Assembly: GCA_017404665.1 (NCBI GenBank)
Contig: JAFRBX010000011.1
Coordinates: 1-64,000 of the forward strand
Origin: Ruminococcus sp.
GTDB lineage: Bacteria; Bacillota; Clostridia; Oscillospirales; Acutalibacteraceae
Direction: 5' to 3'
DNA: 64,000 bases
Shown: positions 41,800 to 50,052 of the stretch, one piece after another
Layout: the number at the start of each line of letters is the position of its first letter
Numbering within the stretch: the stretch's first letter is position 1
Notes under the pieces: generated by a model
Database searches by the model: none
What the model saw: the letters and a program-made list of their open reading frames with translations, nothing else
What the model was told of the DNA's origin: nothing
Made by a program: the position numbers and the translations under genes

Positions 41800-43173
41800 A
41801 TGGAAAAATACAGGATCGAGCGCGACTCGATGGGCGAAATGAAGGTGCCGGCAGAGCGGTACTGGGGCGCCCAGACACAGCGCAGTTATCAGAACTTTCC
41901 CATCGGATGGGAAAAGATGCCTGCGGAGATCATCCGTGCCTTCGCCCTGCTCAAAAAAGCGGCTGCACAGGCAAATCACGAGCTCAAGCCCGAAAAAATG
42001 ACCGAGGAAAAGTGCGCGGCAATAGCTAAAGCGTGCGATGAGATCATTCAAGGAGAACTCCCGCGGGAGTTCCCGCTGGTCGTCTGGCAGACGGGCTCCG
42101 GCACCCAGAGCAACATGAACGTCAACGAGGTCGTCGCGAACCGCGGGAACGCGATCGCCGGCGAAAAGCTCCTGCATCCCAACGACGACGTCAACATGTC
42201 CCAGAGCTCCAACGACACCTTCCCCACCGCCATGCACATCGCTTGTGCAATAGCGGTACATGACGAGCTGATTCCGGCGATCGATGTCCTCATCAGCACC
42301 CTGAAACGGCTGGAAAAAGAAAATGCGGGCATTGTCAAGAGCGGACGCACCCATCTGCAGGACGCGGTGCCGATCGCGTTCTCACAGGAGATCAGCGGAT
42401 GGCGCGGGATGCTGGAGGCTGACCGCGAACAGCTCATAAAAGCGCTCGACGGACTGTATATGCTCGCGATCGGCGGCACGGCGGTCGGCACGGGTCTCAA
42501 CGCGCCCGAGGGCTTCGGCGATCCGGTCGCCGCAAAGCTCAGGGAAGCAACAGGGCTCCCCTTCGTCAGCAATCCGAACAAGTTCCACGCACTGACCTCT
42601 CTGGATAGAGTGATATTCGCGCACGGCGCGATGAAGGCGCTGGCGGCGGATCTGATGAAGATTGCCAACGATATCCGCTGGCTCGCCTCGGGTCCCCGCT
42701 GCGGCATCGGCGAGATCACTATTCCCGAGAACGAACCCGGCTCATCCATCATGCCGGGTAAGGTCAACCCCACCCAGTGCGAGTCGATCACGATGATCGC
42801 GGTACAGGTGATGGGCAACGATACGACCATAGGCATGGCGGCGTCGCAGGGCAACTTCCAGCTCAACGTTTTTCTGCCCGTGACGGCATATAACTTCCTG
42901 CAGTCCGCGAGACTGCTGACCGACGGCATCCTCTCTTTCAACGAACGATGCGTCAGCGGTATCCGCGCCAACAAAGAGAAGATGAGTGAAAACCTGCACC
43001 GCTCGCTGATGCTGGTGACCTCGCTCAACCCCTACATCGGCTATGACAACTCAGCCAAGGTCGCGAAAAAAGCCTATAAAGAAAACCTCTCGCTCAAAGA
43101 AGCGTGCTTACAGCTGGGCTTCATGAGCGAGGAGGAATTTGACAGGGTATTTCATCCCGAAGAATTGGTATAA
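41800..43173 (+). CDS. fumC: Fumarate hydratase, class II
   Basis: The 457-residue protein is a full-length class II fumarase, beginning MEKYRIERDSMGEMKVPAER and carrying the superfamily signature GSSIMPGKVNPTQCE, plus SGRTHLQDAVPI and NVNEVVANRGN. It interconverts fumarate and malate. The ATG at 41800 follows CGGAGG; an earlier in-frame ATG lies in the repeat element. It is 27 bases before the malic enzyme gene, so malate made here can go to pyruvate. Aspartase is the main alternative within the superfamily, but the sequence and pairing favour fumarase. Transcription must start within or beyond the family B repeat. Confidence 0.93.
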   Translation: MEKYRIERDSMGEMKVPAERYWGAQTQRSYQNFPIGWEKMPAEIIRAFALLKKAAAQANHELKPEKMTEEKCAAIAKACDEIIQGELPREFPLVVWQTGSGTQSNMNVNEVVANRGNAIAGEKLLHPNDDVNMSQSSNDTFPTAMHIACAIAVHDELIPAIDVLISTLKRLEKENAGIVKSGRTHLQDAVPIAFSQEISGWRGMLEADREQLIKALDGLYMLAIGGTAVGTGLNAPEGFGDPVAAKLREATGLPFVSNPNKFHALTSLDRVIFAHGAMKALAADLMKIANDIRWLASGPRCGIGEITIPENEPGSSIMPGKVNPTQCESITMIAVQVMGNDTTIGMAASQGNFQLNVFLPVTAYNFLQSARLLTDGILSFNERCVSGIRANKEKMSENLHRSLMLVTSLNPYIGYDNSAKVAKKAYKENLSLKEACLQLGFMSEEEFDRVFHPEELV

Positions 43174-43200
43174 AGGGAAATATGGTATAAGGAGAAACTT

Positions 43201-44373
43201 ATGGATATCAGAAAAGAATCACTGCAAAAGCACTATCAATGGCAGGGTAAGATCGAGGTCACGACGCGCTGTGACATCAACACCCGCGAGGAGCTTTCCC
43301 TCGCCTACACGCCCGGCGTCGCGGAGCCGTGTCTGGAGATACAAAAGGACGTCAATAAAAGCTATGATCTGACCCGCCGTCACAATCTGGTAGCTGTCGT
43401 TACCGACGGAACGGCAGTATTGGGCTTAGGCGATATCGGTCCCGAGGCAGGTATGCCGGTCATGGAAGGCAAATGCGCGCTGTTCAAGGAATTTGCCGAC
43501 GTGGACGCGTTCCCGCTGTGCGTCCGCTCTAAGGATGTGGTCGAGATCGTGCGCACCATCTATCTGATTTCCGGCTCGTTCGGCGGTATCAACCTCGAGG
43601 ACATCAGCGCCCCGCGCTGTTTTGAGATCGAAGAAAAGCTCAAGGAGATCTGCGACATCCCGATCTTCCACGACGACCAGCACGGAACGGCGATCGTCGT
43701 CGCTGCGGCGCTGATCAACGCGCTCAAGGTCGTGGACAAGAAGATCGATGAGGTCAAAGCCGTTATCAACGGCGCGGGCTCGGCAGGTATCGCCATCTGC
43801 AAGCACCTGATGAAGATGGGGCTCAAGAACGTCATCATGGTCGACCGCGCGGGTATCATCCGCGAGGGTGACGAAAGGCTGAATCCCGCAAAGGCGGAGA
43901 TCGCGAAGGTCACCAACCGCGAGAAGCTCAGCGGCACGCTTGCCGACGCGATGGCAGGCGCGGACGTCTTTATCGGCGTTTCCGCACCCGGTACGGTAAC
44001 GCAGGACATGATCCGCTCGATGGCGGACAAACCCATCGTGTTCCCTATGGCGAATCCGACGCCCGAGATCATGCCCGACGAGGCGATCGCCACAGGCGCG
44101 GCGGTAGTCGGAACGGGTCGCTCAGACTTTGCGAACCAGATCAACAACGTGCTCGCGTTCCCGGGCATCTTCCGCGGCGCGCTGGACTGCCGCGCGAGGT
44201 GCATCAACGAGGAGATGAAAGTCGCGACTTCCTTTGCGCTCGCTTCGCTGATCCCCGACGAGGAGCTGAGAGCGGATAACATCATCATTTCCGCTTTGGA
44301 CAAGAGCGTTGCACCGGTGGTCGCCGAAGCGGTCATCAAAGCAGCCCGGGAGACCGGCGTTGCAAGGATATAA
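43201..44373 (+). CDS. NAD(P)-dependent malic enzyme
   Basis: The 390-residue protein is the short bacterial malic enzyme (oxaloacetate-decarboxylating): LAYTPGVAEPCLEI, TDGTAVLGLGDIGPEAGMPV, EDISAPRCFEIEEKL, the metal ligands in IPIFHDDQHGTAIV, and the Rossmann loop INGAGSAGIAICKHL. It converts malate to pyruvate and CO2 with reduction of NAD(P). The coenzyme cannot be told by eye. It is 27 bases downstream of fumC, so the two form a fumarate-malate-pyruvate unit. AAGGAGAAACTT precedes the ATG. Confidence 0.93.
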   Translation: MDIRKESLQKHYQWQGKIEVTTRCDINTREELSLAYTPGVAEPCLEIQKDVNKSYDLTRRHNLVAVVTDGTAVLGLGDIGPEAGMPVMEGKCALFKEFADVDAFPLCVRSKDVVEIVRTIYLISGSFGGINLEDISAPRCFEIEEKLKEICDIPIFHDDQHGTAIVVAAALINALKVVDKKIDEVKAVINGAGSAGIAICKHLMKMGLKNVIMVDRAGIIREGDERLNPAKAEIAKVTNREKLSGTLADAMAGADVFIGVSAPGTVTQDMIRSMADKPIVFPMANPTPEIMPDEAIATGAAVVGTGRSDFANQINNVLAFPGIFRGALDCRARCINEEMKVATSFALASLIPDEELRADNIIISALDKSVAPVVAEAVIKAARETGVARI

Positions 44374-44487
44374 GCAGCGTGACGCCGCATCCTTTCCCGG
44401 CAGCGTGATATGCACCCTTCCCGCCTTTTGCAGCCAATGATAGTAACCGAACATCATCAACGGCGGTATCAGAACATAGATTTGCTT

Positions 44488-45282
44488 ATGAAATTGAAAA
44501 GAATAGACAATAACAACGCGTTCGACTTCGGCAGAACCGCCGAGAACTACGCGAAATTCCGCGATATATATCCCGGGAGCATGTATGACAGGCTGATCGG
44601 GTACGGGATCGGGAAAGAGGGTCAGCACATTCTTGACCTAGGCAGCGGTACCGCTGTATTACCGATAAACCTATACCGCACGGGAGCAGATTTCACCGCA
44701 ACGGATATCGCGGAGAATCAGGTCGCTTACGGCAAAAAGCTCGCCGCAGAGAAGGACATGGATCGTATCGCGTTCAAGGTCTGCCGTGCGGAGGACACGG
44801 GCTTTGCCGACGACAGCTTTGACGCGGTGACGGCGGTGCAGTGCTTTCCGTATTTTGATGCTGAGAAAGCCGCCGCGGAGATATACCGCGTCTTAAGACC
44901 GCATGGGCTGTTTGGCAAGCTCCTCATGGACTGGCTGCCGAAGGAGGATACGGTGATCGCCGAAATGATCGAGACCGTCCGGCGTTACAATCCCGCGTGG
45001 AGCGAAAAGGGCTTCTCGGAAAACGAATACCGCTTTCCCGACTGGGCGAAGGACAGATTCACATCACAGGCGGTGCTCTCCTATGATGAAACGCTCACCT
45101 TCACCAAAGAAGCGTGGCTTGGCAGGGTGCTGACCTGCCGCGGGGTCAGCGCGAGCCTGCCGCCCGACAAGGTCGCGCGGTTCGAGGAAGAATACCGCGG
45201 GATCCTCCAAAAGTATGACGAACCCCTGCTGCTGAAGCATAGAATCCACATAGAGCTGTATCGCTCGATCAAGGAGAAATAG
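44488..45282 (+). CDS. SAM-dependent methyltransferase, class I
   Basis: The protein of about 264 residues starts MKLKRIDNNNAFDFGRTAEN and has class I motifs: motif I HILDLGSGTAVLPINL, acidic end of strand two (FTATDIAENQ), FADDSFDAVTAVQCFPYFD, and IYRVLRPHGLFGKLL. The N-terminal DFGRTAENYAKFRDIYP resembles UbiE/Methyltransf_11 proteins. The substrate is unknown. The ATG at 44488 has no close ribosome site, though GGCGG lies 21 bases upstream. It is separated by one base from the cytidine deaminase gene, with which it is translated. Confidence 0.8.
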   Translation: MKLKRIDNNNAFDFGRTAENYAKFRDIYPGSMYDRLIGYGIGKEGQHILDLGSGTAVLPINLYRTGADFTATDIAENQVAYGKKLAAEKDMDRIAFKVCRAEDTGFADDSFDAVTAVQCFPYFDAEKAAAEIYRVLRPHGLFGKLLMDWLPKEDTVIAEMIETVRRYNPAWSEKGFSENEYRFPDWAKDRFTSQAVLSYDETLTFTKEAWLGRVLTCRGVSASLPPDKVARFEEEYRGILQKYDEPLLLKHRIHIELYRSIKEK

Positions 45283-45283
45283 A

Positions 45284-45715
45284 ATGGATATCTGGGAAAC
45301 ATTATACGAAAAAGCGAAGGCGGAATACCACCCCGAGGAGGTATCGCCCTTTATCACCGCGCACCATGTGGTATGCGCAATCGAAGCCGAAAACGGTGAG
45401 ATCTTCACAGGCTTCTGCATCGAAGGCTGCAGCGGCGTGATCAATCTATGCGCTGAGCGCGTCGCCGCGCTGGACATGTACATGCACAGCGGACAGACTG
45501 TCGTCAAGCGGCTGATCGCGTTCAGAGATCAGCCGCCCACGGAAGGCAGCGGCGGCATACCCTGCGGCGCGTGCCGCGAATTCTTTATGCAGCTGAGCGA
45601 GCGCAACAAAAACATGAAGATCATGATCGATTACGCGAACCGCAAAACCGTGACGCTGAATGAGCTTCTCCCCATATGGTGGGGTAAAGAACGATACGAG
45701 CAAAACAAATCATAA
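45284..45715 (+). CDS. cdd: Cytidine deaminase-like protein
   Basis: The 143-residue protein has both zinc-binding motifs of the cytidine deaminase family: NLCAERVAALDMY (Cys and catalytic Glu) and IPCGACREFFMQL. The centre and tail also match small tetrameric deaminases; the blasticidin-S deaminase branch is similar in size. It would deaminate cytidine or deoxycytidine to uridine. It starts directly after the methyltransferase stop, with AAGGAG seven bases upstream inside that gene. A terminator follows. Confidence 0.85.
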   Translation: MDIWETLYEKAKAEYHPEEVSPFITAHHVVCAIEAENGEIFTGFCIEGCSGVINLCAERVAALDMYMHSGQTVVKRLIAFRDQPPTEGSGGIPCGACREFFMQLSERNKNMKIMIDYANRKTVTLNELLPIWWGKERYEQNKS

Positions 45716-45724
45716 AAGCAGAAC

Positions 45725-45760
45725 AGCACCGCAGATCGCTCCATCTGCGGTGCTTTCTTA
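45725..45760 (+). terminator. Intrinsic terminator after cdd
   Basis: AGCACCGCAGAT and ATCTGCGGTGCT form a perfect 12-bp stem with a 6-base loop, followed by TTCTTA. Confidence 0.75.
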
Positions 45761-45788
45761 TGTCGGGTCTTGAATACAAGAATCCGTA

Positions 45789-45974
45789 TCATGCTGCAAG
45801 CGAATCCTGTTTTTCGATCAGATACACGTCGGCGTTCTCCATCGCGTCGAGCAGGTCGTCCTCAAAATCCAGCTGACTGATCGCGATAAACATTGCGGAG
45901 TCGGAGCAATCGGCTTTGCCGTAGCTTTTGGAATCCTCCGCCAATCTCCCGTAAAATTTTGCGTCATCAAACAT
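45789..45974 (-). CDS. Small acidic protein, 61 residues, unknown
   Basis: The product starts MFDDAKFYGRLAEDSKSYGK and ends DVYLIEKQDSLAA. It has no membrane helix and a net negative charge. GAGGTGATTTT directly before the ATG is a good ribosome site, which is the main reason to accept this short gene. It lies between the cdd terminator and the end of the dockerin gene. I know of no family. Confidence 0.55.
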   Translation of the reverse strand: MFDDAKFYGRLAEDSKSYGKADCSDSAMFIAISQLDFEDDLLDAMENADVYLIEKQDSLAA

Positions 45975-46060
45975 AAAATCACCTCAAAAACAATTTTTCA
46001 ATACAGTTTTATTGCTGTGATTCTATTGTATACCATGACGTTGCCCATAAACGGGACTTT

Positions 46061-46082
46061 GGGGGCATGCACGCCCTTTTTT
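46061..46082 (+). terminator. Stand-alone terminator-like hairpin with T6 tail
   Basis: GGGC and GCCC (part of GGGGGCATGCACGCCC) close a 6-base loop and are followed by TTTTTT. No plus-strand gene lies between the cdd terminator and this site, so it may end a small transcript antisense to the leader of the 61-residue gene. Confidence 0.4.
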
Positions 46083-46199
46083 CTGCATCCAAAAACGAAA
46101 AACTTGATGTGCAATCCGAAAGAGTGATAATTGCTGATTAGCTGTTTTCGGTGATTTTGGCAGTATTATTCTATCGATAAACATATGTGCATTACAGCG

Positions 46200-47252
46200 C
46201 TATATCAGACCGACGAGCCTTCTTTGGATCACGGTCGCGTCGGTGATATCCAGACCGCCGCCGTCAACGTCGCCGAGCACCGGGATCAGCGGCTGATAAA
46301 TATCCTCGACAGGTGTGCGCATACCGGCTTTGAAACGCTGGATGATCGTCGCGTCGACAATACCCACCTCGCCGTCGGCGTCAGCATCGCCGAGCTCGTA
46401 ACCGAGACCGAGCGATGCGACAGCGGTACTCAGCCCCGGAAAGCGCTCTTCCGTCACAGTCTCGCTGTATGAGTTAATATCGTAAAATGAATCCGACGCA
46501 GTTTCATAGATGGCAAGCTCAAAGGGCATCGCCGCAGCGCCCGGCGTCCATGAGATCAGGACACGGCTGCCCAGCTGCTTGTATTCGATCTTCTCCCAAG
46601 GGTCGTACATCTCTACATGCGCCCCGACCAGCACCCAGTCGGGCGCGGCGCCCTGAACGGAGGTATGATAATACAGCGCTTTAAAGCCGTCATAGGTGCC
46701 GTAGGCGTCCGTCATATATAGGGGATCGTATTTGGGCAGCTTGATCCACGAGGAGAACTTTGCCTCATACGGGTCAGCAACCTCCGTCGGTTCGGGCAGC
46801 GGCGCTGACGGGGTATCGTTCCAATCGATACCCGCAACCTGTTCCAACGCGACCAGCTTCGGCGTCTCGGACGCTTTTGCCCTGATCAGGATCATCGGGC
46901 TGAATTTGGAGATGTAGACGATTTCAAAATCTACTGTTTGCGCGATCTCCTCCAGATATTGCCCGTTCATTCCGGTATGGAACAGCTTGGCAGCCTGTGT
47001 TATAGCCGCCTTGTATTCTTCAACGTTCGCATAATCCGACTCGCTGACGCCGTAATGCTCGTCAGCGTCATAGCTCAGCCAGATGATCAGGTTCATCTCA
47101 TCGTCGACCTGCATCGTAAGCAGCTTGTTTTCCAGCTTTTCGGTATATTTATACCGGAAGCTGTCCGGCAATTTCACCTCTGCGCTCGCGGTCGCGGCAA
47201 GCGCGGTAACCAGCATACAGAAAACGATGAAAAAACTAATGATTTTTTTCAT
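46200..47252 (-). CDS. Secreted dockerin protein in an ECF sigma operon
   Basis: The 350-residue protein has a signal peptide (MKKIISFFIVFCMLVTALA, cleavage after ASA), an N-terminal region of about 110 residues with MNLIIWLSYDADEHYG and FEIVYISKFSPMILIRAKAS that suggests an inhibitor-I9-like or similar alpha/beta fold, a middle part (TSVQGAAPDWVLVGAHVEMY) and a C-terminal dockerin. The first loop is DADADGEVGIVD. The second, DVDGGGLDITD, is one residue shorter than the canonical 12 and lacks an acidic or Asn residue at position 5, so calcium binding may be weakened. It begins 18 bases after the anti-sigma-like gene, hence in the same transcript. Its function is unknown. Confidence 0.8.
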   Translation of the reverse strand: MKKIISFFIVFCMLVTALAATASAEVKLPDSFRYKYTEKLENKLLTMQVDDEMNLIIWLSYDADEHYGVSESDYANVEEYKAAITQAAKLFHTGMNGQYLEEIAQTVDFEIVYISKFSPMILIRAKASETPKLVALEQVAGIDWNDTPSAPLPEPTEVADPYEAKFSSWIKLPKYDPLYMTDAYGTYDGFKALYYHTSVQGAAPDWVLVGAHVEMYDPWEKIEYKQLGSRVLISWTPGAAAMPFELAIYETASDSFYDINSYSETVTEERFPGLSTAVASLGLGYELGDADADGEVGIVDATIIQRFKAGMRTPVEDIYQPLIPVLGDVDGGGLDITDATVIQRRLVGLI

Positions 47253-47270
47253 GATGATTCCTCCTTATTA

Positions 47271-48227
47271 TCACTGTCCGAATGAACTGTTATACTCGCT
47301 GCCGCTCGCCAGAATATTGCCCGACGCGTCATAAAAGTAATAGCAGAATAATGCATTCTTTTTGAGCATCAGCCCATGATCCCCCGGTCTGTACCGATAG
47401 GTGACCAGATTTTTGAAGGTCCCCGACTCAACGGCAAGATGTTCGTCGGAATATAGGTCGGGATCGCCGTAGGCGACAGACCCGTCACTGTTGGTGATCC
47501 TGCAGTATACAACCGTACCCTGTAACACACGCAGATTGCGCGAGATCGTGACCCTGCACAGCGTCAGCTCCACCGGCTCGGTCGACGCCGGAGCGGTCGG
47601 AGTCTGCCCCGCGGACTGCGTCGGTTCTTCGGGGAGCTCCCACGGCGGGTCGAACGGCAGCTCCCACGGCGGGTCGGGCGGTTCCGTCGGCGTCGACTGT
47701 GTCGGTGCATCGGGAACCTCAACGGTCGGAGCCTGTGTCTCAGCGGCAGCGGAGGATTCGGAAGCAATCTGTGCGGGGCTCCGGGTCGGCTCTTGCATCA
47801 TCTGAGTTTCAGTCAAATGCTCAGAAGATGACGAAATCGGCGTATGATGCGTATCGGTCGGCGCCGTCAACACGGCGGAGCTGTCGGTCGGTACATCGGC
47901 GATATCCGTCGAACCTGCTTCTGTTGTTGAAGATATGTTATCGCCGCCGTCTCCTGTTCCTTGCTCCGTGGGGGCGACGGAGCTTTGCAGGATCGGCGCG
48001 ATCACCAACGAATCATCCGGCTCATTACGGAACAGAAGATAAGCGGTCAAGCTCAGCGCGCATACCAAAACCGCAGCCGCAGCCGCGGCCATTCTGTAGC
48101 GAAAGAGAGGAACGGGGGGCTTCCTCTTCACTTTTTCCGGGTCAAACACGTAGATGCGATCCGGCTCGGCTTTATCATAGTAATCCGAAAGCATCCGATC
48201 GAGCCGATCGTCGGTAACGTTACTCAA
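47271..48227 (-). CDS. Membrane anti-sigma-like protein with long Ser/Thr/Pro-rich outer region
   Basis: I place the start at TTG 48225-48227 (318 residues, MSNVTDDRLDRMLSDYY), seven bases after AAAGGAGG; it overlaps the sigma gene by eight bases. A cytoplasmic segment of about 50 residues precedes one membrane helix (AAAAAAVLVCALSLTAYLLF). Outside follow about 170 residues rich in S, T, P, E and D, with two PPWELP repeats, and a beta-rich C-terminal domain of about 95 residues (LTLCRVTISRNLRVLQGTVV). The gene order (ECF sigma then overlapping single-pass protein) is that of sigma/anti-sigma pairs, although the cytoplasmic part shows no clear zinc-finger motif. The outer domain may sense a polysaccharide or wall signal; this is inference. 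Confidence 0.7.
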   Translation of the reverse strand: MSNVTDDRLDRMLSDYYDKAEPDRIYVFDPEKVKRKPPVPLFRYRMAAAAAAVLVCALSLTAYLLFRNEPDDSLVIAPILQSSVAPTEQGTGDGGDNISSTTEAGSTDIADVPTDSSAVLTAPTDTHHTPISSSSEHLTETQMMQEPTRSPAQIASESSAAAETQAPTVEVPDAPTQSTPTEPPDPPWELPFDPPWELPEEPTQSAGQTPTAPASTEPVELTLCRVTISRNLRVLQGTVVYCRITNSDGSVAYGDPDLYSDEHLAVESGTFKNLVTYRYRPGDHGLMLKKNALFCYYFYDASGNILASGSEYNSSFGQ

Positions 48228-48711
48228 GGTAAAGCCTCCTTTTGAGCAGTTTTTTCGCAGCGGCAAGGCGAGAGCTGACCGTTCCCTCGGGGATATCCAA
48301 AATCTGCGCTGTCTCGCCGCGGCTGAACTCTCGAAAATAATACAGAGTGATGACGATACGATGCTTTTTCGGCAGAGAAGCGATCGCGGCACACAGATCA
48401 AGGCGGCTGTCGACATCCGGCTGCGTATCGGGAAGAGAGCTCAGAAAACGCTCGTTCTCCTCGGCAGTCGGAAAATCGATCCGCGCGGAGTTGTATTTCA
48501 GCTTTCCTGCGTTTTTGTAGGTGTTGACACAGATAGCGAAAAGCCAGCTTTTGAAGCTTTTGGAGCTATCGAATTTTCCGTATTTGTCCAAAGCCTTTGT
48601 CCATGTATCCTGAAACAGATCCTCCGCGTCATGCGGATTGCCGCACAGCTTATAACAAAACCGTGACAGATCGCGCGCGTAACGTTCCACATAATCCCTG
48701 AAATCGTCCAA
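48220..48711 (-). CDS. ECF-family RNA polymerase sigma factor
   Basis: The product is a sigma-70 family protein with region 2 (RDLSRFCYKLCGNPHDAEDL, then FQDTWTKALDKYGKF, FKSWLFAICVNTYKNA) and region 4 (AIASLPKKHRIVITLYYFRE, then AQILDIPEGTVSSRLAAAKK). I start it at TTG 48711 (163 residues), six bases after GGGGGGT; the GTG at 48741 has no ribosome site. It is followed in the same transcript by the anti-sigma-like and dockerin genes. It probably directs genes for extracellular functions and its own operon, but no target promoter can be named. Confidence 0.88.
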   Translation of the reverse strand: MDDFRDYVERYARDLSRFCYKLCGNPHDAEDLFQDTWTKALDKYGKFDSSKSFKSWLFAICVNTYKNAGKLKYNSARIDFPTAEENERFLSSLPDTQPDVDSRLDLCAAIASLPKKHRIVITLYYFREFSRGETAQILDIPEGTVSSRLAAAKKLLKRRLYLE

Positions 48712-48817
48712 GCTCTCACCCCCCTCTTGAAACGCTTTCACTATATATACAACTCAGTATGCCGAAAGCGTCGTTTATCTTGTAAAAAAAACAAATAACC
48801 TGTCATGCAAAGAAATA

Positions 48818-48840
48818 CCCGCTCAGAAAAACAGAGCGGG
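48818..48840 (-). terminator. Hairpin after the EEP gene
   Basis: CCCGCTC and GAGCGGG pair around a 9-base A-rich loop. On the minus strand TATTTCTTTG follows. It ends the three-gene operon 52169-48929. Confidence 0.65.
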
Positions 48841-48928
48841 ATTTGCTATTCTGTCAAATCAATATATGCCCTAGAGCCGAGCATCGCCGGCAGGATCGGC
48901 GCAGCAGCCTTGACTCTGCCGATCTCCG

Positions 48929-50041
48929 TCACTTCAGCTTGAAACGCATTTCGACCGGATTATGATCGGAGTACAAAAAGCCCGTATCGATCACGTCGAC
49001 GTAGGTCGACTCGATGTTATCGGAGATGATAAAGCCGTCGAGAGTGACGACGAAGCTGTCCTCGCTGTAGGGGATATCGGTGTTGCGGGTGGAGGGGCGC
49101 AGACCGCTCGCGTAATCCGTCACGCGGGCGAAGCCCTCGGGAATCATATCCGCGGGGAACTCGGCGCACCAAGAGAGCGCCTCCAGATCCTCGGGGGTCG
49201 CGTCGTTGAGCTGAAATTTGCTGTCGCCGGTGAAATCATGGTTCCAGTCGCCGCCCGCGATCACATAGTTGCCCTTGTCATACTCTGCCTTCATATCGTC
49301 GAACAGCATCTGCATCTGCTGTGTCTGCAAATCGCCGTCGGTGCCGTAGGCGGAGGTGTGCAGGTTGATGATGATCAGCTCCTTGCCGTTTTCGACCGGG
49401 ATGCGGCTGATGCTGTAGCAGCGGTCGAGGTCGAGGAGCTTTTTGACGCCCGTCGAGATCGGCAGACTGCGTCTGAGCGACGAGGTGATCGTACTCTCGG
49501 AAAGCGTCAGCAGGCCGCTGTTGGAGGCGCCGTGGGGCTGGGTAAACGGATAGAACAGGAAGGGCGAATGGTAGTTGATCGCGAAGGCGGAGCTGCAGTC
49601 GGGGAACTGCGTCTCCAGCTGCTCGCGCTCGTCCACATGATAGCTGCGGGTGGAGTTGAAGTCGACCTCCTGAATCAGCGCAAAGTCGGCGTTATGCTCC
49701 TTGATGACGCCCGCCGCGCCGTCGATGCAGGCGATGACGCTCTCCTTCGACTCAGCCCATGAGCTTTTGCCGCCGTCCATAAAGAAGGTGAAGTCAGGCG
49801 TGTACGCGCCGAAGCCGACGTTGTAGGTCAGGGCGGTATACTCTTCTCCCGTTTTGACCGCGGCGCTCTTTGCCGCGCCCTCGGGGATGATCTCAGTGTT
49901 GTCATCGATGCGGCTGTAGGAGATAAAGACATAGGCGACATAGACGATCGCGACTACCAATATCAAAGCGATCAGCACGAGCGGTATCTTCCACCAGCGG
50001 AATCTCTTTTTTGCTCTCTTCACGGGTTTGTTGACATGCAT
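48929..50041 (-). CDS. Membrane-anchored endonuclease/exonuclease/phosphatase-family protein
   Basis: The 370-residue protein has a basic start, one membrane helix (about residues 18-40, IPLVLIALILVVAIVYVAYV) and an outer EEP domain: LTYNVGFGAY, ALIQEVDFNSTRSYH, IINLHTSAYG, VIAGGDWNHDF and the final YSDHNPVEMRF with the catalytic His. The family includes nucleases, sphingomyelinases and inositol phosphatases; the substrate here is unknown. As it faces outward, extracellular DNA or a phosphorylated lipid or sugar is possible. It is the last gene of an operon, 11 bases after the FkbM gene. Confidence 0.82.
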   Translation of the reverse strand: MHVNKPVKRAKKRFRWWKIPLVLIALILVVAIVYVAYVFISYSRIDDNTEIIPEGAAKSAAVKTGEEYTALTYNVGFGAYTPDFTFFMDGGKSSWAESKESVIACIDGAAGVIKEHNADFALIQEVDFNSTRSYHVDEREQLETQFPDCSSAFAINYHSPFLFYPFTQPHGASNSGLLTLSESTITSSLRRSLPISTGVKKLLDLDRCYSISRIPVENGKELIIINLHTSAYGTDGDLQTQQMQMLFDDMKAEYDKGNYVIAGGDWNHDFTGDSKFQLNDATPEDLEALSWCAEFPADMIPEGFARVTDYASGLRPSTRNTDIPYSEDSFVVTLDGFIISDNIESTYVDVIDTGFLYSDHNPVEMRFKLK

Positions 50042-50052
50042 AATGTTCCTCC

